From Bryobacterales bacterium KBS 96 (GTDB lineage: Bacteria; Acidobacteriota; Terriglobia; Bryobacterales; Bryobacteraceae): a stretch of 38,416 nt of DNA. The notes beneath the pieces are model-generated. The model was not told where the DNA came from, made no database searches, and saw nothing but the letters and a program-made list of their open reading frames with translations. Where the stretch lies: contig KB906767.1 of assembly GCA_000381625.1 (NCBI GenBank), forward strand, positions 5,832,801 to 5,871,216, in the 5' to 3' direction. The position numbers and the translations under genes are program-made. Of this stretch, positions 1-9,500 are shown in pieces; the first letter of the stretch is position 1; the number at the start of each line of letters is the position of its first letter.

Positions 1-190
1 CCCGAATTCGCCGAAGCGCCCGACGCTGACCGCCGAGATCCCGATGCCGAACCCGAATTCGCCGAAGCGCCCGACGCTAACCGCCGAGATTCCGATGCCG
101 GACCCGAACTCGCCGAAGCGCCCAACGCTGACCGCCGAGATTCCGATGCCGAACCCGAATTCGCCGAAGCGCCCGACGCTGACCGCATAG
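1..190. repeat. 51-bp tandem repeat (minisatellite), about 3.7 copies, cut by window edge
   Basis: Copies begin at 1, 52, 103 and 154; the fourth diverges after about 36 bases. The unit is 51 bp, a multiple of three, and copies differ only by transitions. Four of five variable sites fall on one codon phase. That phase is the wobble position both for plus-strand frame 2, where the repeat reads PNSPKRPTLTAEIPMPN, and for a minus-strand frame reading FGIGISAVSVGRFGEFG. This suggests purifying selection on a repeat protein, but five sites are few and cannot choose the strand. Confidence 0.9.
2..190 (+). CDS. C-terminal end of a Pro-rich 17-residue-repeat protein (partial, tentative)
   Basis: The open frame enters from the left edge and ends at a TAG (188-190) inside the fourth repeat copy. 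It encodes tandem 17-residue units rich in Pro, Lys and Arg. Between copies only one residue changes (N to D), while the other four differences are synonymous, which argues for translation in this phase. The competing reading is a minus-strand frame of the same wobble phase (Gly/Phe-rich) that stays open through the repeat, with no ATG start seen in it downstream of the array. I do not recognise either peptide. The plus frame is preferred only because it has a natural stop at the end of the array. Confidence 0.35.
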   Translation, partial: PNSPKRPTLTAEIPMPNPNSPKRPTLTAEIPMPDPNSPKRPTLTAEIPMPNPNSPKRPTLTA

Positions 191-262
191 ACCCAACAAT
201 TTCCGCCAATATTTGGGACTTCCAGCGATCTGCTGTTAGCATGAAGACAAATACACCGGCAG

Positions 263-1072
263 ATGCCTTTCGAATTAGTGGCAGAATACCTGAACGTGTC
301 CGTTGCGATCGTTCTGATTCTACGGCTGATCACGCGTAAGTTATTCGCCGGGCACCGGGTCTTCGGCGCCCTGATCGCCTTTGATCTCGCTAGCTCACTA
401 GCTGTACTTGCAATGCCATGGGATCGATTTGGGCTCGATTACCGGTTTGCCTGGCTGGCGATCATTTCGGTGAGCTGCATCCTTTATGTATGGGTCGTTT
501 ACGCCATGCTCAGGACCGTGATGATCAACCACCCTGGCATCCTTAAGATGTCGCGCAGAGTGTCGATCGTCTGTTTCGTGATTGCTGGACTGCTTGCGCT
601 TGGTTCCGCTCACATTGAACTCGCTGCTTTGAATCTCCAAGCGGATTCGACAAACCTTGCATTCTGGGTGGAAGTCTCCTTCGTGGTGGAGCGGGCGCTT
701 TGTACTGCATCTCTCGCTTTACTTGCCCTGATGTTGTTCTTTTTGCTCTGGTTCCCTGTGCAAGTCAGCCGCAACGTTGCGGGGCTTAGCGCCGGGTTGC
801 TTGTTTACTTTGCCGCAAAAACGGTGCTCATTTTTGGCCGAGATGTTTGGTCGCCGGATTCGCTTCGCTTGGTCAGTGCCATCATCATCTTGATTTCCAC
901 TGGTTGCTTGCTTTTTTGGGCAATATATCTAACTCCGACTAGGGAGTACGCCCAAGTTCGTATTGGCCATAGCTGGAAACCAGCCGACCAGGAACGGCTT
1001 ATGCAGCAGCTCGAAGCTCTGAATTCAGCTCTTCTCCGCAGCCGGCAGTCAACGAGGATACCTACGCTTTGA
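263..1072 (+). CDS. Unrecognised seven-helix membrane protein
   Basis: This 269-residue protein is almost wholly hydrophobic, with about seven predicted membrane helices (roughly residues 10-25, 35-52, 63-83, 100-118, 145-168, 175-190 and 203-222). It ends in a charged cytoplasmic-type tail of about 45 residues. No catalytic or binding motif is recognised. The ATG at 263 has no clear Shine-Dalgarno, but no better in-frame start is seen. It is followed 67 bp later by a small protein with one N-terminal hydrophobic segment on the same strand, so the two may be co-transcribed. It could be a sensor-type or small-molecule membrane protein; nothing seen decides this. Confidence 0.7.
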   Translation: MPFELVAEYLNVSVAIVLILRLITRKLFAGHRVFGALIAFDLASSLAVLAMPWDRFGLDYRFAWLAIISVSCILYVWVVYAMLRTVMINHPGILKMSRRVSIVCFVIAGLLALGSAHIELAALNLQADSTNLAFWVEVSFVVERALCTASLALLALMLFFLLWFPVQVSRNVAGLSAGLLVYFAAKTVLIFGRDVWSPDSLRLVSAIIILISTGCLLFWAIYLTPTREYAQVRIGHSWKPADQERLMQQLEALNSALLRSRQSTRIPTL

Positions 1073-1139
1073 TAGGACTAGCAGTACCGAAGCCGCGAAG
1101 ATCTATCGGTTTAATCTGTATAAATAATGCTCGGTACTC

Positions 1140-1718
1140 TTGATTCAGTTCTTTTACTCTGGTACTCTCAACTCTAGCGGAGCTTCTTCTTTGATCCTCG
1201 AATTTGAAATTGCGCTGACTGCACTCTCCGGCCTAATGGTGGCGGGTATTACTCCCGTCCTGTATCGTTTGTTTAAAACGACCTCGCTGGATGACGTGAC
1301 ACCGGAGTGGTTGGAGTCGTTTTCTGTAGATCGCTATCGACCCATGGCAGGTCTGCTCTCGAATGAAGACTTTGCGTTTCTCTCGCGCCAGCCTGGGTTC
1401 GACCCGAGCCTGTATAAAAAGCTGCGTCGCGAGCGGCTTTCCATATTCAACCAGTATCTCCGGCGTCTGATTCTCGACTTCAATAAACTCCATGTGACGG
1501 CGCGTTTCCTCGTGGCGCGTAGTTCGATCGATCAGTCGGAACTAGCGGCCAAACTGATTCGCCTCCAATGGGCGTTTCGCGTCGAGGTTCTCAAAGTGCA
1601 GCTTCGTTTTCTCCTCTGCCGCATCGGCGTTGGCGCCGTGCAGGTGCAGGCCGTCATTGTCCGGCTCGAGCAGATGAGCGATCAGTTAAGCGCTCTCTCG
1701 TTGCCGCAGGCAGCCTAA
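1140..1718 (+). CDS. Unrecognised small protein with N-terminal membrane segment
   Basis: The 192-residue reading has a hydrophobic segment at about residues 17-44, then a basic, helical soluble part rich in Leu and Arg (for example KKLRRERLSIFNQYLRRL). No family is recognised. The longest frame opens with TTG at 1140, just after an in-frame TAA at 1125. A TTG at 1191 or an ATG at 1235 are alternative starts, so the N-terminus is uncertain. It lies directly after the seven-helix protein on the same strand and may be its partner, since the short spacing contains no hairpin terminator. Confidence 0.6.
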   Translation: MIQFFYSGTLNSSGASSLILEFEIALTALSGLMVAGITPVLYRLFKTTSLDDVTPEWLESFSVDRYRPMAGLLSNEDFAFLSRQPGFDPSLYKKLRRERLSIFNQYLRRLILDFNKLHVTARFLVARSSIDQSELAAKLIRLQWAFRVEVLKVQLRFLLCRIGVGAVQVQAVIVRLEQMSDQLSALSLPQAA

Positions 1719-1923
1719 ATCCACGCTCCTGTTTCCATCTTTGGCAAACCGGCTAGCTGCCTTAAGCGGCAATCGCCTTCCATCGTGCTGGCTGGCGTTG
1801 GGGATCCAGCGAACTGTCCAAAATGCCCGTTCGGCGCTTCCACTTGCATGCTGTAACGTTTCGAAATAGCGATATATTAAACTGGCAGTCACTTGAACTC
1901 CGGCGTCGAGGCCGGTAACTACC

Positions 1924-3153
1924 ATGCGACTCGCCTTCTTTGTTTTCTTCTTGCTCGCGCCGTTCGCCGCTTCCCAGACTAGGCCTGCTTTCAGGCCGCT
2001 CGCTCCCCAGGACTTTGCCGTAATGGCGTGGGGCAGTTCTCCATCGGACCCCGATCAATTGGCCGGCATGAAAGACGCGGGTCTCAATATCTCGGGATTC
2101 TGCCGGGTAGAGGATCTCGATCGGGTGAAGGCGGCCGGACTCACCTGCTTTGTGAATGACCAGCGGATAAACGGCTATAACTTAACAAATTTGCCGTCCG
2201 ACGAGGAAATTCGCAAGAATCTCGGCGAACTCAGCAGGCAGGTGGCCGATAACCCGGCGGCGCTCGGAATTTTCCTTCATGATGAGCCCAACGCCGCGGC
2301 GATGCCAGGTTTGGGCAGATTGGCCGCTCTGGTCCGGGATGCGCTGCCCGGCAAGTGGCCTTATGTAAATCTTTTTCCTTACCGAGTATCGCCGGCCATG
2401 CTTGGGACGAGCGATTACGATTCCTACGTCCGGATGCTGGTAAAAACTATCGGCCAGCCATTTCTAAGCTACGACAATTACTCGCTGGTTAACGGCGAGA
2501 TGCTGGATCCCTTCTACACCAACCTTGAAATTGTCCGGCGGCTGAGCCTGGAGACGAAAACGCCATTCTGGAATTGCATCCTGGCGAACTCGCATTTCAA
2601 CTATATGGAGCCTTCGGACGCCACCTTCAACTTGCAGGTCTACAGCACAATGGCCTATGGCGGCCGTGGCATTCAGTACTTTACGTATTTCGCTCCGGAG
2701 ATCGGCAACTATCGCCTCGCGGCCGTCGATCAGTTTGGGAACCGCACGCCGACGTGGGACATGCTGCGCCGCATCAATAACCAAATTCATGCGCTCGCGC
2801 CCACGCTCATCCGGCTGCACAGCACCGGCGTGTACCACTACCCCGACGTTCCGGAACAGGGCCAACCGTTATCCGCCAGCAAACTTGTCCAGAGCGTCGA
2901 GTTGACGCAACGGTATGTGCGTCCACCGATCGCCGGTCGAATTCTGATCGGGGAATTTGAAGACGACGATCATCGACCGTACTTTATGATCGTGAACAAA
3001 GATCTGAAGAATTCATTTCAGTTTCGGGTGCATCTTAAGCAAGCGAATCGCAAACTGATTCGTATCTCTTCCTATACCGGAAAAGAAGAGCCTTTCGGAC
3101 GCGAAATGGATTGGCTCGCGCCCGGAGCCGGCATTTTATTTCGAGTTGAATAG
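1924..3153 (+). CDS. Secreted TIM-barrel glycoside-hydrolase-like protein
   Basis: This 409-residue protein begins with a Sec signal peptide (MRLAFFVFFLLAPFAASQT, cleavage near residue 18). The body has the feel of a clan-A TIM-barrel hydrolase: a strand ending in FLHDEPN at about 117-123 places Glu121 where the acid/base of beta-galactosidase-like barrels sits. Aromatic-rich strands follow (QPFLSYDNYS, FWNCILANSH, GIQYFTYFAP), then a small C-terminal beta domain (about 330-409) ending in a turn typical of accessory barrels. I cannot assign a GH family or substrate. The TPR gene starts 21 bp later on the same strand, so they are probably one transcript. A second catalytic carboxylate is not certain by eye. 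Confidence 0.6.
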   Translation: MRLAFFVFFLLAPFAASQTRPAFRPLAPQDFAVMAWGSSPSDPDQLAGMKDAGLNISGFCRVEDLDRVKAAGLTCFVNDQRINGYNLTNLPSDEEIRKNLGELSRQVADNPAALGIFLHDEPNAAAMPGLGRLAALVRDALPGKWPYVNLFPYRVSPAMLGTSDYDSYVRMLVKTIGQPFLSYDNYSLVNGEMLDPFYTNLEIVRRLSLETKTPFWNCILANSHFNYMEPSDATFNLQVYSTMAYGGRGIQYFTYFAPEIGNYRLAAVDQFGNRTPTWDMLRRINNQIHALAPTLIRLHSTGVYHYPDVPEQGQPLSASKLVQSVELTQRYVRPPIAGRILIGEFEDDDHRPYFMIVNKDLKNSFQFRVHLKQANRKLIRISSYTGKEEPFGREMDWLAPGAGILFRVE

Positions 3154-3173
3154 GCGTCCCCAACGGTGGTCAC

Positions 3174-4607
3174 GTGCGCGGCTACATCCTCATCCTTGCC
3201 GGATTCTTTCTGCTGCAAATGGTATCCGGCCAGGAAACGAATCCATCGCAAGAAGCGCAGAGAGCCGGTCAACTCGTAAAAGAAGGCAAGCCGCAAGACG
3301 CGATTCCGATCTATTTGCAGTTAATTCGAATCCTGCCAGGGCATCCCGAACTGCTCATCAACCTTTGTGTTGCTGAATTCAAAGCGAAGCACTATGAAGG
3401 CGCTGTGCAACATGCCGAAGCCGCCCTAAAGTTAAATCCGAATCTACCCGCAGCCAATTTATTTCTCGGCGCCAGCTATCTGGAATTGGGGCAGTATACC
3501 AGCGCAATCGCTCCACTGGAGACGGCGCTCACGGCCATGCCGGCGGATCGAAACGCCCGCCTGATGCTGGCGGAAGCGTTATCCGGGGCGGCTCGCTACG
3601 AAGAAGCGCTGAAACAGTTCCAGAGCGCCGCTGAAGTTCTTCCAAGCAGCCCTCGCGTCTGGTATGGCATTGGGCAAGTCTATGAGGCACTCGCAAAAAG
3701 GGCATGCCAGGACGTCGAGGACAGGTTTCCGGATTCCGCCTATAGCTGGGCGCTTGCCGGAGATTCGTATTTGGCGGAACAACGGTTCGGAAATGCTTAC
3801 GCGGCATATCGTCGTTCCCTGACGAAAACGAAAACGCCTGTGCTCACCGGAGTGCATCAGGGGCTTGCGCGGGTGTACACGGAAACAGGCCATCCCGATT
3901 GGGCTGCGAAGGAGCAGGCGCTCGAAAGCGCCATACCCAAAGCGCCGCAAACGGGCGGCGAGCCGGTGGCTTCTTATTTACTGTGCAAAGCAGACCGGAA
4001 TCGTGCAGCCGAGTCCTATGCCCGTTTGGCGCACCTGGCGCCTTCGGTTGAAAAGCATCTTCACGCGGCGAAGGTTCTTGACGCGGCTGGCCGGCATCGC
4101 GAAGCCATTTCCGAATGGCAGAGCGGCCTCCAACTCGCTCCCGAAAACGTTCAGGCGCAACTGGGACTGGCGTGGTCTTTTTATCAGCTTCGCGACTACG
4201 ACGCCGTTTTGCCGCTACTGGCCCGTTTGCTGGCAATGCAGCCGACGTCCGCGGAAGTGAATTTTCTATTTGGCGCGACACTTCTCAACCTGGAGAAGCC
4301 CGATGCGGCAATTCCGTACCTGCAGGCAACCCTGAAACAGAATCCTCAAATGCGCGCGGCTCAGGCGGCGCTTGGGCAGGCTCTGTTGCGGTGTGGGAGG
4401 CCGGAAGAGGCGATCCCTCATCTGCAGGCGGCGCTTGTCGAAGACAGCGACGGCGACACTCACTTTCAATTGTTTCGCGCCTTCCAACTTACCGGCAAGG
4501 CTGAGTTGGCGAAACAGGCATTCGCAGATTACCAGCGATTCCGAACGTCTCTCTTACAAAGGGAGCGGAATGAGCAGCCGTCGACGATTGCCGCGCCCCC
4601 GTATTGA
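3174..4607 (+). CDS. Secreted tetratricopeptide-repeat protein
   Basis: This 477-residue protein starts with GTG at 3174 and has a signal peptide (MRGYILILAGFFLLQMVSGQ). The rest is about ten TPR units, seen as repeated A-x-x-Y/F and P-x-x-A spacing, for example EGKPQDAIPIYLQLIRILPG, KHYEGAVQHAEAALKLNPN, REAISEWQSGLQLAPEN and EKPDAAIPYLQATLKQNPQ. It carries no catalytic domain and is presumably a periplasmic protein-protein scaffold. It points toward the minus-strand CRTAC1 gene (convergent, about 110 bp apart), and similar secreted TPR proteins occur at 10158 and 12190. The interaction partner is unknown. Confidence 0.85.
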   Translation: MRGYILILAGFFLLQMVSGQETNPSQEAQRAGQLVKEGKPQDAIPIYLQLIRILPGHPELLINLCVAEFKAKHYEGAVQHAEAALKLNPNLPAANLFLGASYLELGQYTSAIAPLETALTAMPADRNARLMLAEALSGAARYEEALKQFQSAAEVLPSSPRVWYGIGQVYEALAKRACQDVEDRFPDSAYSWALAGDSYLAEQRFGNAYAAYRRSLTKTKTPVLTGVHQGLARVYTETGHPDWAAKEQALESAIPKAPQTGGEPVASYLLCKADRNRAAESYARLAHLAPSVEKHLHAAKVLDAAGRHREAISEWQSGLQLAPENVQAQLGLAWSFYQLRDYDAVLPLLARLLAMQPTSAEVNFLFGATLLNLEKPDAAIPYLQATLKQNPQMRAAQAALGQALLRCGRPEEAIPHLQAALVEDSDGDTHFQLFRAFQLTGKAELAKQAFADYQRFRTSLLQRERNEQPSTIAAPPY

Positions 4608-4720
4608 AACAAACGGGAGTGCGTCAGCAAGCGGGTTTGGACAGCCGCATAACTCAAACGCTGATCCGTCCGCGGCGTATCCCCGACTCGTCGGGATGCA
4701 TAACAACACCGCGACCTCCG

Positions 4721-6442
4721 CTACTGCGCTGCCTCACGAACATCGAGCACTTGATTCGTGGGCACATTGCGTAATTCCTGCCGGATGCCACTGGGCCACC
4801 GAATCTTAATTAGGTCGATTTGTTTTTGTTTGCCAAAACCAAAATGCACGCCGCCATGGCTCGACGACGCATAGCCGACGGCGGTCGTCATATGGTTATA
4901 TTGATCGCCGATGTTGATTTCGGCGCCAATTCCGTTTCGATTGCTTTTTGTTCCAGTCAACCGCAAAGTGAGCCAGGTGTTTTCAGCGGGGCTGACATTC
5001 TCCCAAAGCTCGGCTGGCTGACCCAGCGCGGAAACGACAACATCAATTCTTCCATCGTTGTTAAAATCTGCAAAAGCCGCGCCGCGATGGGCGCCCTTCG
5101 CCGAGAAGCCCTCACCCGAGCCGGCCGATACGTCCGAAAATGTTCCGTTACGGTCGTTCAGAAAGATGCTGTTGTGTTGTTTGTATTCGGTTGCTTCAAA
5201 CGCTTCCACTCTGTCGTTCACATGCGAATTTGTAGTGAAGATATCTTTCCAGCCGTCGTTGTTGAAGTCAAACATCCCGATGCTCCAACCGCTGTATATC
5301 CTGCTGAGTTTACCCATGCGGCTCGAATATCCAGCGTCTGTGAAATGGCCATGGCCCTGGTTTCGGAATAGCGGGAATGTCTCGCCGGACAGAGCCGTGG
5401 CAGCGATATCGGGCAGGCCGTCGTTGTTGAAATCTCGAAAGTCCGCGCCCATATTCGAAATCTCGCTGCCACTGTCCAGCAAAGCGACTCCCGCTTGAAA
5501 CGCTACCTCCTCGAAATGGCCGTTTCGCAGGTTATGAAACAGAAAATTGGGCATCTTGTCGTTTGTGACGAGAATGTCCGGGAAGCCATCGCGATCGTAA
5601 TCGGCGATGGCCACCGCCATCCCTTTCCCCACGTGCGCCGCAATGCCCGATTCCGCGGAAACGTCCTTAAAGGTGCCGTCGCCCTGGTTATGGTACAGCC
5701 GGTTCGGAAGTCCTTTGAAGAATCGCGGGTGGCAGTACACCCGGATGTTACCGGCGGGGTTGCCACAGAAAACATCGAAGGCCGGGGACCATTGCACGTA
5801 GTTCACAACAAACAGATCGAGCAAACCGTCGTTGTCGTAATCAAGCCAGGCGCCGCCGACGGACCACGCATCACTTTTGATCCCCGCTTTTGTTGTGACA
5901 TCTTCGAAAGAACCGTCGCCTCGATTGCGATAGAGAATATTCCTCCCGACACCGGCGACGAACAGATCGATGTGACCGTCATTGTCGTAGTCGCCTGCTG
6001 CCGCTCCCATTGAATACCCAACGCCCGCAACACCCGCTTCGCGTGTCACATCTTTGAACTTGAAACCGCCGAGATTGCGGTATAGGCGATTGCTGTATTT
6101 CGGCGAATTTTTTTCGAGAGACGGAACAGATGCGCCATTCGTGAAATAAATGTCGGTGAGGCCATCACCGTCATAATCAAACGCGGCAATCCCGCCCGGC
6201 ATGGTTTCGATGAGGTGTTTGCGATCAGTCGGACAATTCTCAAGAACAAACCCAATTCCGGCCTCGCGAGCCACATCGCGAAACCGGATGGGCGCGGCCT
6301 CGTCAAGCGCACCTTGCGGGCTAAGGGCGCCCAACAGGACGATGTAGCAAATCACACATACTCCCGCCATACCGGCAAAACGCGTGAGTCTTGCTTGCCG
6401 CATCGACTCAGAATATCCAGTTTGCGGTCTCTTGCGAAGCAT
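4721..6442 (-). CDS. CRTAC1-family secreted FG-GAP/VCBS protein with ASPIC/UnbV C-terminus
   Basis: This 573-residue protein has an N-terminal membrane/signal segment (about 22-45). It then has seven FG-GAP-type repeats, each with a calcium-loop core: DYDGDGLTD, DYDNDGHID, DYDNDGLLD, DYDRDGFPD, DFNNDGLPD, DFNNDGWKD and DFNNDGRID. The C-terminal 75 residues match the ASPIC/UnbV domain (NGIGAEINI...GYASSSHGGVHFGFG...IRWPSG). The family is an extracellular beta-propeller often placed beside TonB receptors and TPR proteins in Acidobacteriota; its molecular role is unknown. It is transcribed divergently from the TonB receptor at 6550. The start is ambiguous: ATG 6442, or ATG 6403, which lies 4 nt after the stop of a possible leader peptide. 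Confidence 0.9.
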   Translation of the reverse strand: MLRKRPQTGYSESMRQARLTRFAGMAGVCVICYIVLLGALSPQGALDEAAPIRFRDVAREAGIGFVLENCPTDRKHLIETMPGGIAAFDYDGDGLTDIYFTNGASVPSLEKNSPKYSNRLYRNLGGFKFKDVTREAGVAGVGYSMGAAAGDYDNDGHIDLFVAGVGRNILYRNRGDGSFEDVTTKAGIKSDAWSVGGAWLDYDNDGLLDLFVVNYVQWSPAFDVFCGNPAGNIRVYCHPRFFKGLPNRLYHNQGDGTFKDVSAESGIAAHVGKGMAVAIADYDRDGFPDILVTNDKMPNFLFHNLRNGHFEEVAFQAGVALLDSGSEISNMGADFRDFNNDGLPDIAATALSGETFPLFRNQGHGHFTDAGYSSRMGKLSRIYSGWSIGMFDFNNDGWKDIFTTNSHVNDRVEAFEATEYKQHNSIFLNDRNGTFSDVSAGSGEGFSAKGAHRGAAFADFNNDGRIDVVVSALGQPAELWENVSPAENTWLTLRLTGTKSNRNGIGAEINIGDQYNHMTTAVGYASSSHGGVHFGFGKQKQIDLIKIRWPSGIRQELRNVPTNQVLDVREAAQ

Positions 6443-6458
6443 ATTCGAAGTCTTTCAT
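6408..6458 (-). CDS. Possible 16-residue leader peptide before the CRTAC1 gene
   Basis: On the minus strand a purine-rich AGAGGA lies a few bases before an ATG at 6458. The frame (MKDFEYASQETANWIF) ends with TGA at 6410-6408, four bases before the alternative CRTAC1 start ATG at 6403. The arrangement would allow translational coupling. It overlaps the upstream CRTAC1 start (6442) in another frame, so both cannot be the main start. This is inference from spacing only. Confidence 0.25.
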   Translation of the reverse strand: MKDFEYASQETANWIF

Positions 6459-6468
6459 TGTTTTCCTC

Positions 6469-6497
6469 TTGACAACGACTCAACTTTCGCATTGAAT
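6469..6497 (+). promoter_or_regulatory. Sigma70-type promoter candidate for the TonB receptor
   Basis: A perfect -35 hexamer TTGACA (6469-6474) is followed at 17 bp by TTGAAT (6492-6497), a four-of-six match to the -10 consensus. It sits about 50 bp before the ATG at 6550, in the divergent intergenic region with the CRTAC1 gene. Transcription start would be near 6504. No operator palindrome is obvious. Confidence 0.45.
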
Positions 6498-6549
6498 CGA
6501 TCTAATACGGTTGCACTATGGGTCCAACCGGGAAAGTCTTGGGGGTCGC

Positions 6550-9500
6550 ATGAGACGTGCTCTCGTTACGGCTTGGGTTTTGGTCGCAGCAATTCTTGTC
6601 CCCGCGGTGAACGCGCAGGGTCCTGTCGGAACATTTAACGGAACGGTCACCGACCCCGGCGGGGCGGTTGTGCCGGGCGCCGCAGTCGTGGCTACCAACA
6701 ATGCCACGGGGCAGGAGTCGAGGACGACAGCCACCTCGACAGGCGATTACACATTGCCTTATTTGCCGGCGGGCACCTACACCATCCGTGTGACGGCGCC
6801 AGGATTCCGTACGGCAGCGGCGGAAAACGAAATCCTTCGCGTGGCGCAGACCATGACCGTCAACATCAAATTGGAGGTTGGCGGCGTCAACGAGCAAGTT
6901 GTGGTGAGCGATAAGCCGGAACTGCTTGAATCGAGCTCGGCTGAAATCGGTCAATACATTACAAGCCAGGAGTATAAGGCTTGGCCGGTTACTGTCGACG
7001 ATGGGCAGCGCCAAATTCAGAGCTTTATCTTCAGCAGCTTGCCGGGCACCACCGGCAATACGTTCCAGGGTTCCATTAATGGCGGCCAGCAGTATTCCCA
7101 CGAGATTCTGATCGAAGGCATCCCGGTCGGCCGTTCCGATCTTTCGGGCGGCAACAATAACGAGTTCAGCCCGTCCGCCGAGGCGATCGGAGAATTCAAA
7201 TTACAAACTGGAGCGATTGGAGCGCAGTATAACGGCGGGCAGACGGCTGTCGCTAATTTCACAATCAAGTCCGGCACAAACGATCTGCACGGGTCTGGTT
7301 TTTACTACCTGCAAAATGAAGCGTTCAATTCTATCCCGCTACAGAACAAAACCTTCGGCGGGACCAACGCTAGAAATCGTACGAACAACTGGGGGTACTC
7401 GATTGGCGGCCCGGTTTACATTCCAAAGATCTACAACGGGCGAAACAGGACCTTCTTCTTCACCAATTTTGAGAAGACCGAAGTAAATCAGCTCACATTT
7501 AACGGGTTCAGCACCCTACCCACCCCGGCGTTCAAGAACGGCGACTTTTCGGCGCTTTTCGATCCCAATTTCACCGGGAATCCTCTCTCTGGAACTCAGG
7601 TGGGAACGGACGCTCTCGGCCGGCCCATTGTATTCGGCCAGATCTACAACCCGGCAACCACCCGCACTTTGCCGAATGGCAGCATCGTCCGCGACCCATT
7701 TCAGGGGAATATCATTCCTCAATCCGCCTGGGATCCGGTCGCGAGAAATATTATAGAGAAGGTTGGCATCCAGGACCCGCAGTTCAATAGCATGCTGCGC
7801 AACATTCAAAAGCTGGGCACTGGCAGCCCGTTTTTCCATGAGCACATCATTGGCGTGAAGATCGATCATCAGATTAATGACAAGAACCGCATCTCGGGTT
7901 ATTACAACCAGAGCTACCGCAACCGAAACAATACTTGTGGCACTGGTCAATATCTACCCGTCCCAGGCACCCCGACCAGTTGCTGGCAGGAGCAGACCAC
8001 ACCTGGCAATATGGTGCGGCTGTCGCTGACTTCTACAATTTCGCCAACCTTGTTGAACCGGCTGGCAGCCGGCTATAACCGGTTCCTGAATGAAAATGGC
8101 GCGCCTCTGGCGACGGTGAATCAGAATCTCGCGAGCCAAATCGGCCTGCAGAACCTACCCGGCACGATTTTTCCGGAGATAAAGTTCTCCGGCAATCCGT
8201 ACCAGGGAGGGAGCCTTTCCCAGATGGGTGTCGGCTTCGAGGATTACAGCCCGAACGGGAGCTATATTTACCAGGACGATGTGACCTGGATACACGGCGC
8301 GCATAGCTTCAACTTCGGCTACGACTACCGGCGATATTTTTACAACGATCGGGCCTTGTCCGATGCGGGAAACTTCACGTTCAATCCGAAACAAACAGAC
8401 CTGCCAGGATTCTTGAACGATACCGGCCATGCATTTGCCAGCTTTCTGCTGGGCGGAGCGAATAATGCAAGCCACAATATTGTCGGCTACAGCCAGGGCT
8501 TTCGCCAACCGCAGCATGCGTTGTATGCGATGGACGACTGGAAGATTACGCCAAATCTGACCATCAACCTTGGATTCCGATGGGAGATCATTCCTCCGTT
8601 TTACGAAGTCACCAATCGCATGTCTGAGGTGGATTTGAACGTTCCAAATCCCGAAGCAGGCAATCTTCCGGGCGCGCTCGTATTCAAGAACCGGGTCAAC
8701 GACACGTATTGGAAAGAGTTTGGCCCCCGCTTCGGAATTGCATACAAGGTTTCGGATCACATGGTGGTGCGCGCCGGCTACGCGATCACAAACACGCCTC
8801 CCATCGCGAACAATTGGGGGTATGGTGGATTCACGTTCGGATTCAATGGAACTGTGAATGTTCCAGCGGGCACCAACGCGTCGGGATTTGTGGACGATCC
8901 AGCCATCTATCTCAACCAACCGTTCCCAAGCCTGAAGTCGCCGCTGCCGAACAAAGATCCTTCTTCGGCAAACTACAATGACGTGACGACGACTGCCCGC
9001 GACGCCAACCGTCCGGGCTACACGCAAAACTACAATTTCACAATCCAGTACGCGCTGCCAGGCGAGACCCTTTTGGAAGTTGCCTACATCGGCAATAAAG
9101 GTACCCGGCTCTGGGGCGGTTCGCCGGGTTCTGGAGGCTATAGCGAGTTGAATGGAATACCGTCGAGCTTCCTTGCAATGGGCGATATCTTGAACGACCC
9201 GGTTAGTCTGCACCCCCAATACTCGCCCTTTCCAGGATTCGATCAGAGTCTCACGGTGTCCCAGGCACTGCGGCCTCATCCGCAATATTTTGGAGTCGAA
9301 GAGAATTTCCCTTACAACACAAATTCCAACTACAACTCTCTCCAGATCACGGCCACCCGCCATCTGACTAACGGACTGGGATTTCTTGCCGCTTACACAT
9401 GGTCAAAGGCCATCGGCTACGTAGACTCCAATGGTCCCGCGAATTACTACACCATAGCGCAGGATTACTATAATCGCAGCCTTGATCGATCGGTAGCTTC

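Noticed and set aside
1-190. CRISPR array
   Set aside because: The 51-bp units are contiguous with no spacers.
1844-1878. Promoter TTGCAT...TATATT before the barrel hydrolase
   Set aside because: Spacing of 23 bp is too long for a sigma70 promoter.
8155-9363. 402-codon minus-strand frame opposite the TonB receptor
   Set aside because: Antisense to a well-supported gene, no ribosome site or recognisable domain.
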